Shown: positions 10,904 to 24,100 of the stretch, piece by piece
How the letters are laid out: each line of letters starts with the position of its first letter
How positions within the stretch are numbered: the first letter of the stretch is position 1
Program-made: the position numbers and the translations under genes
Assembly: GCF_000006405.1 (NCBI RefSeq)
Contig: NW_003215453.1
Span: 281,361 to 345,360 of the forward strand
From: Perkinsus marinus ATCC 50983
Lineage: Eukaryota; Perkinsozoa; Perkinsida; Perkinsidae
Length of the DNA stretch: 64,000 nucleotides
Direction: 5' to 3'
Notes under the pieces: generated by a model
Database searches by the model: none
Told to the model about the DNA's origin: nothing
What the model saw: the letters and a program-made list of their open reading frames with translations, nothing else

Positions 10904-11251
10904 ATGTCAACCACTTCTCGCCGAAGTAAGCTCAAAGACCTGTGCGCCCTTCCCGTCTTATTTCTATCATTTTCAGCTGCTGAGGTCCTATTGATGATCG
11001 CCTTGGTCATCTTCACCTGTGGTGCCTGGTCTAACAACGGTCCGGCTCTTGAATGGCTCACCGTCCTCATTTTCTTCTTCTCCATCTACATCACTGGTGA
11101 GCGCTACGATGATGGGGAATTTCCCTCTGTGGAATTGTCATCATCAGATTTGGTCTTCTTCCCCGTGGATAAGGCCTTCATTCACGACCCTTTCTATTCG
11201 ACATATGCCAAGCTCACAGATCCCCACTACGAGACCAATCCCTACAACTAA
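10904..11251 (+). CDS. Small two-helix membrane protein, 115 residues
   Basis: An uninterrupted frame from ATG at 10904 to TAA at 11249-11251. The frame is also open upstream to 10832; I prefer the later ATG because it gives a short basic N-terminus (MSTTSRRSKLKDL) before the first hydrophobic segment. Two membrane helices are predicted, at about residues 14-38 (ALPVLFLSFSAAEVLLMIAL, continuing VIFTCGAW) and 48-63 (EWLTVLIFFFSIYITG). An acidic, aromatic tail of about 50 residues follows, ending NPYN. GTAAGT directly follows the stop codon and TTTCAG occurs 40 bp later, so a 3'-UTR intron is likely. No family recognised. Confidence 0.65.
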   Translation: MSTTSRRSKLKDLCALPVLFLSFSAAEVLLMIALVIFTCGAWSNNGPALEWLTVLIFFFSIYITGERYDDGEFPSVELSSSDLVFFPVDKAFIHDPFYSTYAKLTDPHYETNPYN

Positions 11252-13189
11252 GTAAGTCTCAAAATCTTCGGTGTGCGCGCAGTGGTATCTTTCAGGTACT
11301 AAGTGCTTTCGAGGGCATGGCTCCTTAGTTGAACCTTTGTGAAGCTTCCCCCCTCGCCGGTCTCAGCCTCCTTCAGCTGTTAATATGCGACTTTTTTGAT
11401 TCATTTACCATAGTTGGCGATGGAAAAGTCGTTGTTGTTGACAGTGTTGTTGGTTTGCAGACCCCGTGGTGGGGTTGCGCGATTTTTTCGCTACTTCGTC
11501 GTCGTATTCCTGTACCCTTGCTGAGAAGGAGAGTTCGTGTGACCGCTGTATAGCATCTTACGCGTTAATCCGTAGATTCACATTCTCTGTTGAGTTAATG
11601 CTAGTGTGAGTATTGAGAGTTTGTGACTATCAGTCTGACGTACTGGGTCATTGGCTAGTGTAATGTAGTTGTCTTATAGGATAGGAACTCTAGCAAAAGG
11701 ATGTGGGGGGGTGAATGCTTTGCATTTCTCATTGATCACATTGTTGAGTTGCTGTTAGTGTGAGTATTGGGTTGGCACACTTTGACGGGTGGCTTCTGCA
11801 ACTTTCCACTGTGTGTGACGTATTTCGTAGTGTAGCTATTTCATAGGTTATGAACTCAAGCAAAAGGATGTGGGAGTAGGTCTACGGTTATGTATTTCTC
11901 AATTACAGTGAGCGTTATACTTTCATCATCAGAAGTACAATACTGAAAGGTTTTGTAGTTCATACTGTTGATGATATTCCTCTATAACATTCTAGAGAAC
12001 ATGTGGGCGTGTAATTCTGGAATTTCCAACCATCATTGATATAGACGTAGTCTGTTGTGACGCAAAAGTTCTAGGTGCGAGGATCGAACCAGGAATCTAC
12101 TTCTGAAAAGGGTAGCCTTTTAACCATTAGACCAGTAGAACTACTGGTTTGTGCCGTGGGTCGTCGATGGAGGTAATTGCTCCAGACTTACTCCCTCACC
12201 AGGTTGAAACAGTCTTACTCTACTGCAATGTGCTCGTCAATTCAATCGCTATGATGGCCTTCTATGCGCAATGACCAAGTGATTATTTGATGTTGTAGTA
12301 GTGACTATCTCGTAGCTTTAATACTCATCGCCGTAGACATCAAGAAAGCTACAAGCATTTCCCATGATGCTTGGTGTAATCCGCTAAGAGTTTTAGAGAG
12401 GCGCCATGCATGTGCCGGAGACAGAACGAACCCAGCGCAGGAAATCAGCCCACGAAAAGATCTTCCAAAATGCACCTTCAGGTTGACGCTTACCAACGTG
12501 TTCATCATTTTGTCCTGCTGGTGCAAAGTACACTACTCACTGGTTCGATTAGCATCCTACAGTATACGCGAAGTTGTGACCATCTCGTGTCTTCACAATT
12601 CACGCCGTAACCGTCAGGAAATGCTACAAACGTTTTACATCATGCATTGTCACCAATCCTTCGTGCTATTTGCGAACGAATTTCAAGCAACTTCATATAC
12701 AGTGCGAACCAAACCGTTATGCAAATGACTTTTTTTGAGGTTACTAGGGGAGTTCACCCATGACCTTAGGAAGGCATGATGACATTTAGTGAAAATCGAT
12801 TTATAACGTTCCTGAATCGTAGAGACTCCCAGAATGATTTTTCATTCCCATTTTCAATCCTGCAATGGTTTAGCATTTTCAAGCCGTGCTATTCTTAACA
12901 GAACATTCTCTCTCGCACATGTACGTGCCGCTAATCTCACAATCTTTCTCAATAACAGTAACCCCGCGGGTCGCACATGCAAGCCCCTTAGATGCGCAGC
13001 CCCAACTTAATACTCACATTAAAAACCTTTAGCCGATCGCACAGCTCGAAATTACACGTTATTTCCCCCTGAACTCAGAATAGGCCCTAGACGGGCCTCA
13101 GACCCTCGTTGTATATACCCGTATGGATGCCTCACTGACTGTTAACACAAAGCAGACCTCTTCAGTGCAGAAACGAAAATGAAGAAACA
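11252..13189. other. Convergent intergenic region
   Basis: It lies between the plus-strand membrane-protein gene and the 3' end of the minus-strand PRPP synthetase gene. It holds a repeated phrase (gcaaaaggatgtggg at about 11695 and 11865), a tRNA-like sequence (12067-12142), and 12695-12740, similar to 9770-9850. No gene seen. Confidence 0.5.
12067..12142 (-). other. tRNA-like sequence (Glu-UUC-like), probably a pseudogene
   Basis: On the minus strand there is a box-A-like TGGTCTAATGGTTA, a TTTTCAG anticodon-loop-like string (anticodon TTC) and a box B GGTTCGATCC, in tRNA order and spacing. The two ends (AGTTCTA/TAGAACT) pair perfectly over 7 bp. The T-stem pairs poorly, two extra bases lie between the T-loop and the 3' acceptor strand, and the anticodon stem is imperfect. 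I therefore call it a tRNA-derived relic rather than a functional gene. Confidence 0.4.
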
Positions 13190-16100
13190 CTAGACAGTGG
13201 CCGTACCGCTGGGACGTTTGCTGCCCTCTTTCTTCTGATTATCCTACAAACAGTGAAAATTGAACCTCATCCGTATCTTACCATGACAACCTCAAGATTC
13301 TTCCGACCCGTACTCACCCAAAACATTTGCGAGACCGATTTCTGTTCGTAAATTCGCAACATCACTTCAGCTAAAACTTGGCCCAAAGAAAGCACCTGTG
13401 AATATCCAACTACAAATCGATCACCTGATCGATTCCAACTTACTCTGATTTTTTCACATTTCCGAGCCTGCTCCGGGAACGGTAACGAGTTAGTAATAAC
13501 CACCTCGGTCACTCCTCTGCGGTTGATGCGCTCCATCGCGGCCGGCGACAGCACGCCGTGCGTGGCATACATATAAATCCTGAGACATAACAAAAGTAGA
13601 TTTACATAGATAGAAACATAGATATATACACTAAAGTGAGAATTTTTTTCTGGGAAAAATCAAATCTCGGCATGAAAATTTTCGTCAATACAAGACGTTT
13701 TTTCCGTTTTTTACAAAACCTCCTATAGATTTTTTTCTTCCAATTATTAATATTTTCTGGAAAAAAATCTCGAGATGATAAATTTCCCGATAATTAACCT
13801 AACAAAAACCACGTGTGATGGTTACCTTCTAGCACCATGTTGTCGCAGTTCTTCCACCGTGCGTGACATCCGCTTGCCGCTGTCGATGATGTCATCAACG
13901 ATAATGCAATCACGACCTTCAACTGAAATACAAAAGGCAGTGTTGGAGTAGGAATATATGTTCGCTTTCCTCAGCTGCTGAGCTCAGGAGTTTCCTATAC
14001 AGTGTTGGAGTAGGAATATATGTTTGCTTTCCTCAGCTGAGCTCAGGAGTTCCCTATACAGTGTTGGAGTAGGAATATATGTTCGCTTTCCTCAGCTGCT
14101 GAGCTCAGGAGTTTCCTATACAGTGTTGGAGTGGGAATATATGTTTGCTTTCCTCAGCTGAGCTCAGGAGTTTCCAAAAATGATTATTGAATTAGGGTAG
14201 AAGTGTACAGAAACCAACAAGAATTTCCCAAAATTTTCCTCTCAGAATTTTCATATTGTCACCAACACATGTAGTTGACCATGTGCATATTTTCCCACAC
14301 TGCCTCAAGGGGACCTAATCCGTATCATCCTCGCTTGAACCTAAGATTCCCTCACCATCGCCAACGAGCCAATCTTTCGTCACCAAAGTCGCTATAGACT
14401 TCTTCCATCCAGACGGCATGATCACTTGCTGAAAAATGACAAACATGCATCATTTTTCTAGCGGAGCGAAGCACTCACAGTCCCATCTGCAGATAAGTGC
14501 GGTTTCCCCGATATCAGTGGCTCATTAGAAACACTCCCTCTACCAACCATGGTAACCCCTTCATCGGGCGAACGCTCTGCTAATTGTGATTTACCTTAAC
14601 AAATTGAAACCAGATCATTGGAGTTTCACCCGTTTCACGTGAAAAGGAAAACGCGATTTCGCGCTAGTCGTGAAATGTGTTTTTCACCAGTGTTTTCCAT
14701 ATCACGCTTGAAGCTCCATTTTTATGATTGCATTGTTTATTGTGATGATTATATAGTCACAGATTAATACACTAATAGATACCTATAGTATATAATACAA
14801 CCGAGTTTCACGAGCGGCCGTGATATGAAAAACACGAGCGGAAAAACATATTTCACGACTACTGCATACCACCGCGAATATCGCGTAGAGTATTTCGCCA
14901 CTTTACATAGAACGGGTTAAACTCAGGATGTTTCTCCACCAGGATAGATTGAATCATTGAAATTTCACAACCGGTTTTACGTAAAATGGCGTCGTAAAAC
15001 TCGGTGAAAAACCCGATATTCGCGGTGATATGCAGTAGTCGTGAAATATATTTTTCACTAGTGTTTTTCAAACGTCTTAAATCAAATCACAATTTCCCCA
15101 ACTTACGATTCGAAACCATCGTGGCCAGCCCACAGTTGACACCATGATTCTGAAGTCGCCGCCAAAACAAAAATGCTCTGATTCCACCACGAAAAAAAAC
15201 TTCGCTCCGCTAACAATTTCTTTCTCACCTGTCGCTTGCTGTGTTGTCGGGAGAAACCACAACAGGATTATGAAGGTCTTTACTGAGGAAATATTTCAGA
15301 GGAAGCCCCAGGGGGTCTATGTTGGTAACAGGAACATCAAAACACCTAAAAATGCCCGAGGGAATCATCCAGGAACCTATAATATTCCCGGGGGTGAAAC
15401 TCATTTTCGATTTTCCACGTATGGCTAGGAACACATTTTTCAATCAGTTTGCTATGTAAATATCATCACATTAAAAACAACATCCTGGGAAACGTTATTT
15501 GTAAAACTAAATGCTCCTACAAAGATTCGAACCAGATACCTTTCGCTTACCCTTCCAAACTGCCCTCGTGCAAATCCACTGCGACAACTCGATCGACACC
15601 CATCGCCTCATACATAAGTGCGATATCGCTGGCCGCCAGAGGGGTCGCTGGTTGCGTTACTGCTGGATCCCCTGCTACACCTTCAGATTCCATGTGCCTG
15701 AACAAAAAAACCTATGTGAAAAACGCAATATGAAGTGAATTATGACATATGTTTTTCACTAGTGTTTTCCATATCAAAGATGAAATTCAATTCTATGCAT
15801 ATCAATAACATTACAAGAGAGTCTCACCCGTTTAACGTGAAGTGGTGTAATACTCCATGTGAATTTCCGATGATACAATTATTTTTCGCCAAGTGAAATG
15901 TGAGTTTTTTCGTATTACGGTTGAAACTCCAATGATATCAAATACTCAAACAAAAGAAACCCGAAAACCCGAAACCCGAATATGAAAACCCGAAACCCGA
16001 ACTCCTACCACAACTTCGTCTACACTCACCTTCCATATGCAAAGTACGGCGTAATCAACGTAATACTCTTCGCACTCGCACGACGTAACGCTGAAATCTG

Positions 16101-19100
16101 AATAGCAATGGAGTTTAACGTGAAGTGACATAATGCTTATGTGAATCGTAAGACGTATATATTTACGCGACCGGTAATACGTTCGTTTTTCGCCAAGTGA
16201 AATGCGAAATATGTTTTTCATATATCGCGAAAATTCCAATATTACTTATTATTGGAATTTCACCCGTTTTACGTGAATCACCGTGACATTCACGGTGATA
16301 TGCAGTAGTCGTGAAATATATTTTTCACTACTGTTTCACGACCGCCCGTGAAACTCTACCACACAAACGGAAAAAATAACTCACCATTAAACACGATTCC
16401 ATAATTGCATCATGGAGGCACCTACTGCGAGAGACCCCACTCTTCTTGCTAATAGGAAATTGCTGAAAAAGGAAACATAAACCTTCTCCTGATGACACAC
16501 TTATAAATTCAGTCACTGAACATTTCTAAAAAAAATTAATTTTTATATAACGATTATCCACAAAATCGAATTTAAGTGTGGGAAAATAATATGCACATTG
16601 CCAACTTCATATGTCGGTGACATCAATAGGATTTTTCTCATAAATTCCAAAATTTTATATACGAATTTGAGAATATGAAAACTATGATGATTTTTTTGGG
16701 GGGAAAAATTTTTGAACACTGGAGTTTCATCCTAGTGATATGAAAAACACTAGTGAAAAACATATTTCACGACTACTACAGGGCGCGAATATCACCGCGT
16801 TTTTCACCGAGTTTTACGCCACTTCACGTAAAACGGGTGAAACTCCACTTTTAATCAAATTAGTATATAAATTTCTGTAATTCACGAGAAAATCCTGAGC
16901 TCAGCTGAGAAAAGGAAATATATATATTCCAACAACAAATACCCCCAGTACGAGAGATATGCACATGGTCATTCTACACATGTCGTGAAAATACGAAAAT
17001 TCTGATTATTTTCCGTGAAAAAGTGTAAACATTTCTTTACTACTTGGTCGTGAAAGTCTTGAGCTCAGCTGAGAAAAGAAAACGTTTATCCCAACAAAAC
17101 TCACTTGTATGATGAAACAATCCTGGCCTCGCACTTCATCCACAATATCAACTATGATTTCACCATCAGCAAACCTGAGCAAAAAAATGATGAAAATTCA
17201 ATGAAGAGAGTTTCACCCGCGAGAAGTGAGAAACACTAATACTAGTGTTTTTCACGTGAGTGAAAATTCCCACATTTCTTTATTCACAAGACGTTTTAGT
17301 TTTCGCGTTTGCGATATGAAAAAACACTAGTGAAAAAATATATATGTTACATTTAGTTTTGCTAAAAAACGCATGAAAGCAGCGAATAACGCGTAAAACA
17401 CATAATGTGTTCTACGTGCTATGGGCTAATTTCTCTACTGTAGTTCGCCGAGTGTTTTCATATCACCGCGAATATCGCGTTTTTCACATGGAGTATCACA
17501 CCACTTCTCGTAAAACGGGCTGTGAAACTCCAGTATTGCTTGCGCCCATCAAACAAGGATTCGTAATCGATCAACATGGCGAGCGCTAAATACATGCATG
17601 CTACACAACCGCGTCACTCACTTTCCCGTATACGCCCTCCCTTCTGTGGTGCCCAAATTCGCACATATTTCCGAAGCCAATTGCTCCGAATCAGAGCAAG
17701 CGAATACTTTCATATCTGATTAAAGAACCGGTAAAACACAATTTCCATATACGGCATATGCAACGCATAGATATGAAAAACACGTGTGAAAAATTTATTT
17801 TATATTTCACTTTCTTTTCATGCCACTTCACGTAAAACGGATGAAACTCTATTATATAAACCTTAACAAAGTTTCACCCGTGATATGAAAAACACTAATG
17901 AGAAACATATTTCATATATCACTTCGCGTGAAACGCACATCAGCAGTGAATAACACGTGAAATTCTGCCAGTTTCTCACGTTCAACGGAATGATATTTCT
18001 GATGCAATTCGCCAAGTGTTTTCATATCACCGCGAATAATATCGCGTTTTCACAGAGTATTACGCCACTTCACGTAAAACGAGTTCAACTCCATTACATA
18101 CCCTATGGATACTATACGATGAACAATACCCACATTCATGCTTTCCAGGATCAACATAATATTCCTCCGTTTCCTCCGACTCCAATTCCTCATCATCAAC
18201 CGCCTTTCTCAACGATTCTTCTTGCGGTCTCGGAGGGCCTACACACGCAGGTTCGATTCCTGGTAGAGGCATTTTAAAAACACTTACCACTCTCGTTATC
18301 AGCAGTAGCACTAGCATATTCATCTGCTGCTGGAGAAGGAGAGGACGTAACTAACGACAAAAATCACCTAAGATTTGCAAATCTTGCTCTCTTGCATTTC
18401 CTCAACGCTATCAATATACCCAACTACAATGTATCGATAACAATACGAAGAAAAGTCGATATTCCCCCCATCGCATGATCAGCTTTGGAAACTCCTGAGC
18501 TCAGGTGAGGAAATCAAATGTATATTCCTACATAGTATACATGTAATGCATACAAACATATATTCCTACTCCAACACTCGCACTCACTTAGTCCACGAAT
18601 GTAACTCGACCACTTCTCTTTTTTTTTCTCTTCAAGACAAGCTGTTCCCATCGGTGTTGCTAACAATCCCATCGCTACAGCTACTCCGAAAATACCTAAC
18701 AGTTAACAAGATGTGCGTAAATGGGCCTCATTTAATGAAGCATCCGACAGAATTTCTGACTTCCCCTCTTAAAATCACGAAATTTTAAAAGTGTATAATA
18801 TTCACTATTAGATATCATCTAATGAGCATATAAACAGACAGTAATAATGTCGGGTATAAACCAGATAGTGAAAATGAAGTTTCACGGGCGGCCCTAGTGA
18901 TATGAAAAACACTAGTGGAAAATATATTTCACGAGAATATCGGCTGTTCACAGAGTTCTCACGTCACTTCACGTAGAATGGGTGAAACTCCATCATAGTA
19001 TTATATATATTCATATATACAAGACTATGTTTTTATGGTGTTATGATCTTCTCATCACTTTTATCGCATCCATGGGAGACGCCACTCAAGCTTGTTGCAT

Positions 19101-20404
19101 TATAAGCCCTGATGATGGGCGCGCACTCTCAAGCTCCACGGCCAGAGTCTTGAAAGTTTTCCGCATATTTTCCTATTGCGTTCGACTGAGACAGCCGCAT
19201 CGGCTAGTAACTATTTACGTTCATCAGAGAATCGAATACCCTGGTTATAGATTCCAGAATTAATGATACCGGTGGGTACTATGTTAGAATGAGAACATAG
19301 CGAATACCCCCATCGTGCAGACATGCGGGTGTTCCCGCAGAGTTGTAATATATGTAATCGCTTTCCTCAGTTGACCCTAGGAGTCTCCTCACTAACTACA
19401 GGAGTTCATATACAAACTAGGGTAGAAATGCACAGGAACCCGCAAGAATTTCGGAAATTTTCCTCAGAATTTCCATATTGTCACCAACATATGTGGTCAA
19501 CCATGAGCATATTTTCCCACACTGTGTTCCCGATGCCCCTGGAACGGCAGTGTCGTAATATATGTAATCAGCTAACCCTAGGAGTTTCCTCACTCGTAAT
19601 AGGAGTCCATATATACAAGCTTGGGTAGAAATGTACAGAAACCAACAAGAATTTTGCAAAATTTCCTCCAAATGTAAAAACCATGTGCATATCTTCCCAC
19701 ACTGGTGAGCAGCAATGGTATGATGGTTCAGCGGACCGCAAGCAGCTCTGACGGATGAGTGCCAGTTTGAAATTTCGAGTTTCAACGATCGTCGAAAAGT
19801 TCACTATGTGGAACTCTGATAAACAAGTTCTTCCAGCAATAAGCTACTTCACGTAAAATCGTAAAGCGGTAGCAGTCAACTACAAAGTATCAGTAATCTT
19901 CAACCTCATCGTTACAGATGTTAAGTGGCCATGACTAGCCTCAAGTGCTGCATGTGTAGCCGCACTCATTCTCCTCCTTGATTCACTCACTTCCAAAGTG
20001 ACTACAGTTCATGATGGTTACTAAAATCCATATATTATGGACCATAACTTCTTCGAATAATGTAGATATTCATTATTCCTTACATATTGCACGATCAGCT
20101 GATGTCATCACCGCGTTGATTCAACAACAGCCATATCACTGCGATGATCGATTGTGTGAAACTCGCGCAGTGTGAGCCCCTCAAACTCATAGTTTTTTCG
20201 AGCGCCCCATGATTTCCAGCGCGTTAGGTCGCAGGTTAACATTAAGCTAACTTTTTCGCGCTAATCAAATGAGTACCCACTCTCACCTGTACCAGCCTCA
20301 GCAAACTTCTTCCTTCCTGCCAACCGTTTCCACAACGCCACTTTACTCGAAGTCCGCAAACTCCCTCTCACCGAAGCCATCGCTCGTGTCATCCACGGCA
20401 GCAT
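13190..20404 (-). CDS. Ribose-phosphate pyrophosphokinase (PRPP synthetase), 17 exons
   Basis: Makes PRPP from ribose-5-phosphate and ATP for nucleotide synthesis. Exons, 5' to 3': 20404-20287, 18695-18588, 18350-18288, 18259-18134, 17715-17622, 17174-17105, 16462-16385, 16097-16030, 15697-15551, 15345-15229, 15177-15107, 14594-14479, 14428-14356, 13922-13826, 13579-13444, 13395-13282, 13243-13190. All phases agree; 549 residues. Family signatures: KVFACSDSEQLASEI (about 141), FADGEIIVDIVDEVRGQD (170), ALRRASAKSITLITPYFAYGR (222), GVDRVVAVDLHEGSLEGCFDVP (268-293), NPVVVSPDN (about 314), PRPP loop CIIVDDIIDSGK (about 423), YMYATHGVLS (450). Odd features: an N-terminal extension of about 138 residues, with an Arg/Lys-rich start, one hydrophobic segment (IFGVAVAMGLLATP, about 40-56) and an acidic linker, as for an organelle or membrane location; an insert of about 50 residues before the PRPP loop; no RQD after the PYFAYGR position. 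The exon 4 donor (GTGGGT) is the least certain junction. Confidence 0.9.
13939..14176 (+). repeat. 61 bp tandem repeat, four units, inside a PRPP synthetase intron
   Basis: Four copies of the unit beginning CAGTGTTGGAGTAGGAATAT and containing CAGCTGAGCTCAGGAGTTTCC, in the intron 13923-14355. Orientation is opposite to the long array at 28842-30068. Units differ by presence or absence of a CTG triplet before the GAGCTC palindrome, and by GTTCG/GTTTG. Confidence 0.85.
16720..16847. mobile_element. Palindromic MITE-like element (PRPP synthetase intron)
   Basis: A good copy of the dispersed family. It begins TGGAGTTTCA and ends GTGAAACTCCA. Inside are CACTAGTG, ATATTTCACGACTACT, CACCGCG and a CACGTAAAACGGGTGAAACT end. 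The family carries no open reading frame. About 30 full or partial copies occur in the window, almost all at 14-45 kb, in introns or intergenic spacers. Confidence 0.75.
18876..18992. mobile_element. Palindromic MITE-like element
   Basis: A copy in the 1.6 kb first intron of the PRPP synthetase gene. Left end AAGTTTCACGGGCGGCCCTAG, right end GGGTGAAACTCCA. Same family as 16720-16847. Confidence 0.7.
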
Positions 20405-21157
20405 TTTCACCCAGTTAGTTTCGCGAGAGCAACTCAACGCAAAAAAAAAATCTCAATCCTGAAGTCTCAAACAGATCGATGCCGACTAAACGCAATTGAT
20501 GTTATTTGGTGAAAACATAATTGTACTACTCCAACGTGGCAGATTATACGACTCACAAGTGAAACGGTCATCAACCGTAACCAGTCCAACAGCTAAAATT
20601 CATCCGATTTCTAATAAACCGGTAGACTTTATAATAAGTTATAATAATTTAATAATAATAGTTATAATAAGTTTAAAGTTTATAATAACTTTATAATAAG
20701 TTTTCTAATAAACACAACTGGTAGACACAACAATAGTACGCAACATTCCCTCAACTACATGGGCATTTCGCCTCCTCCTATTTCCGAACGGCAACAAAAC
20801 TCAAATCCAATTGACATGAAACGATTCAGAATTTCAAAAACTTATGAATTCGCGTATGAATATTTTTTCTACAACATCAACGTTTTCCTATTGCCTAATA
20901 TTCGTGGCGCTAGAAACAGTCACCGTTATCGGAGGCTTCCTATTACTCCTCGATACCCATGGCCGTCCGTCCGAATCTGAACGGGGAAAATGCAGAAAAT
21001 TTTTTTTCCGAAAAAAAGTGAAAATTCCCGAATTTTTCGACAATTTAATACTGATGATAACTAGACCCTAAAAAAATTCTCTCAAGAATAAGAAGAATTC
21101 TTAAGAATTCACCTTAGCATTCAACACTGGACTGCATAATAGGCTCGCCTTTGAAAA

Positions 21158-24100
21158 CTACGGAGCTGTATTCTCACCCAATATCAATTCCGCAACTCTT
21201 GAGAAAACTTCTCGCCTCGAGCTGCTATAAAATAATATTTCGCCATGAACTCCTTCCGATATCCAATAAACTGACAGCGGAGCGAAGCGCCTGAAAATTA
21301 ACAAAAATTCGCAAAAAACAGAAAAAATCATAAATTTACTCTTCTATCGATTCCCCCGCAGTTTCTGCTATTTCCGAGCGTTCCAACCTAGAAAGCAGAA
21401 ACATCATCAACCCCAGTTCGAACCGCAGTTAAGGCACTTTACTTTTCAACACCAAGTAAGTTCCTAGTGGAGTGAACTGGGGCGATGAAATCACCGCCAC
21501 ACAGAGTGATGTGAGTTGGCACTTCACGAAGGTCTTCAGGCCACAGAATATTCTGCGAGAGTAAAAATAAAAAACAAAAATACAAACAGCCATTGGTGCA
21601 GCAAAGTTATCAACAATGAAGTTTCACCCACTTAACGTGAAGTGGTGTAATACTCCATGTAGATTATAAAAACATATACGTTTCCGCGACCGAAAACACA
21701 ATTGTTTTCCGCGAATTGAACTGTGGAGTATGTTTACAATTGGTTTTTCTCATATCACGGGTTGCGGGTCCCATTACATCAGCATTTATCACAGAGCGCA
21801 CGCCACGGTGATCGATTTTTACACATCTCAAACGATCACCAATAACGTATTCCAAAACGAAGAGTTCATCTTGATCAATATGGTTTCTCGAAGTTGTATG
21901 AAGAACAAGTTCACAACAAGTTCAGAGCAAGTTCTGAAGTTGACAACTTGAAGTTGTTCAGAAGTTCAAAATAAAAATACAAGCAGTTGTTGGTTTTTGC
22001 GAAAAATTAACTATTTTCTTATTCCACAAGTTTCGGACAAAAGTTTTATAAAAAAACTTTTATGAACTTTGATGGAACTTCAATTAATTTTTTTTCAAAA
22101 AGTTTTACAGTTTTATCATGAAACTTAAAAAAAATAAATAATCTCAGGTCACATCAGTATGAGAAATAATATTCCCTGAACAACATCGAAGTAAATTCAC
22201 AAAAAAGACAAAAAATTCTCAAAAAATTAAAAAACCCAAAATCACTAGATACACACGCGCGTCTCGAAAATTCTGCCAAAATTTTTCCCCAAAAAATTCT
22301 CACCTCTTCCCAGAAAAAATTTCTGCAAAATGTGTGCACCGTGTAGAGCTCTCTCAATGAGAAATAAGTCGCCAGTGTGCCGAACGGATCAGCATGGTCC
22401 TGAGAAGTCACAATATTGGAGTTTCACCACCCTAGTGATATGAACAACAGTAGTGAAAAAATCACCGCGAATATCGCGTTTTTCACATGAAGTTTTACAC
22501 CACTTCACGTAAAACGGGTAGTTGTGAAACTCCAATATACTTTTTCGTAATTGACGAATATCGCGTAAGACCGGTAAAACTCCGTCGTCATCATTCGCTA
22601 CGAAAATACACCCCTCCACATATTCTTAGCATACATGGTGTGCAGCTCATAATTCATCAAAGAAGTCGAGTTTCACCCTGATATTTGAACATGATAGCTT
22701 TAGTAACACTATCACTAACCTGGCAAGGTTTCAGACTTCCATTCTACTGCTACTCTGATTTACGCACTCGACGCACTTGGAGACCTCCACATATTCTTAG
22801 CATACTAGTTATGTCACTTATTCAAAAAGTAAAGTACGATGATAATATCAGACTAGAGTTACTCAATAGATGCTCAATAACTTGTTTTCCTCCCCTGCAA
22901 TGCCAGGACGTCAGTGAGTCGCTTCGGAAGGGAGCTTGTACAGCTTGTTATGACCTCAGGAGGAATTTGGGTCCATGCTCGAAAGACAGCCGTCCTGAGT
23001 TCCCCCAGAGTCCGAAAAATCGGTTTGTTCGGGCCATACAGAGTCTTTACCATGTAGGCCCATATATTTTCTATGGGGCTGAGGTCGGGGCTTAAGGCTG
23101 GCCAACAAGGTGGGATCACATTTCTTTCACGGAGCCAGTCGATAGTGCTCCTGCTCCCATGACAGGGAGCATTATCTTGCTGAAACGTGAGACCCTCCTC
23201 TCTAAACTCTTCCCAGTATGGTAACAGATGACGAGAGAGGACTTCTTGATAGACTTCGCTGTTCATACGGACCGTAACCTCTGCTAGAGCGACCGTATGG
23301 TCGTCTCTAATCGCACCCCATACCATGATACCACCGCCATTGAAGGCTCTCTTGCTCTTGAGCTGCTCGGCACTAGAAGGAAGGCTCCAGGTATGGTAGA
23401 GCCCATCTGGGCCATCCAGGCAGAACCGCTTCTCGTCGCTCCATATCCATTTACGAAAATTGGTGTAACCCTGGAGATGGTGCCGTGCGAAGCTCATGCG
23501 AGCAGCCTTGTGTCTGTCAGTCAGCGGCGGAGTGGTCTTCAGCTTGACGTATTGTGCCCCCTCATTCCGAATGAACCTGCGCACTGTCTCTGGTGAGACT
23601 TTTAGATCGAGCTCCGTAACTGCATCACCGGCAGACACCCCGCAGTTGTCAAAGAAATAGCGCACAACACGACGTCGGGTTCGTTCATCCATCAGAAACT
23701 TCGGTCCCCGCTTACATACAGGCCCACATTGATCCTGAGCCTTCACTACTCGACTCACCGTAGCTTGGTTGACCTGCTGAGCTCGAGCAATCTCCTTTTG
23801 GGTGTAGCGTCGACGACCGTCTGTGCCTCTCTCCGCATGCATCGCGCGGATACGCGCCCTATCTGCTGAAGTCAGGTTTTTGTTCTTCGACATAACCCAA
23901 AGTAATGACAGGACGTGGGTGGTCATGGTGGTTGACGGCGGGGCAATTTGGGTGCTTCAATGGTGCCCTATGACCAAAATCCTAGGGTGTTTCAAGAATA
24001 TGCTAAGAATATGTGGAGGTCTCCAAGTGCGTCGAGTGCGTAAATCAGAGTAGCAGTAGAATGGAAGTCTGAAACCTTGCCAGGTTAGTGATAGTGTTAC

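Noticed and set aside
12067-12142. Functional tRNA-Glu gene
   Set aside because: T-stem does not pair, spacing to the acceptor strand is off by two and the anticodon stem is imperfect; listed only as tRNA-like.
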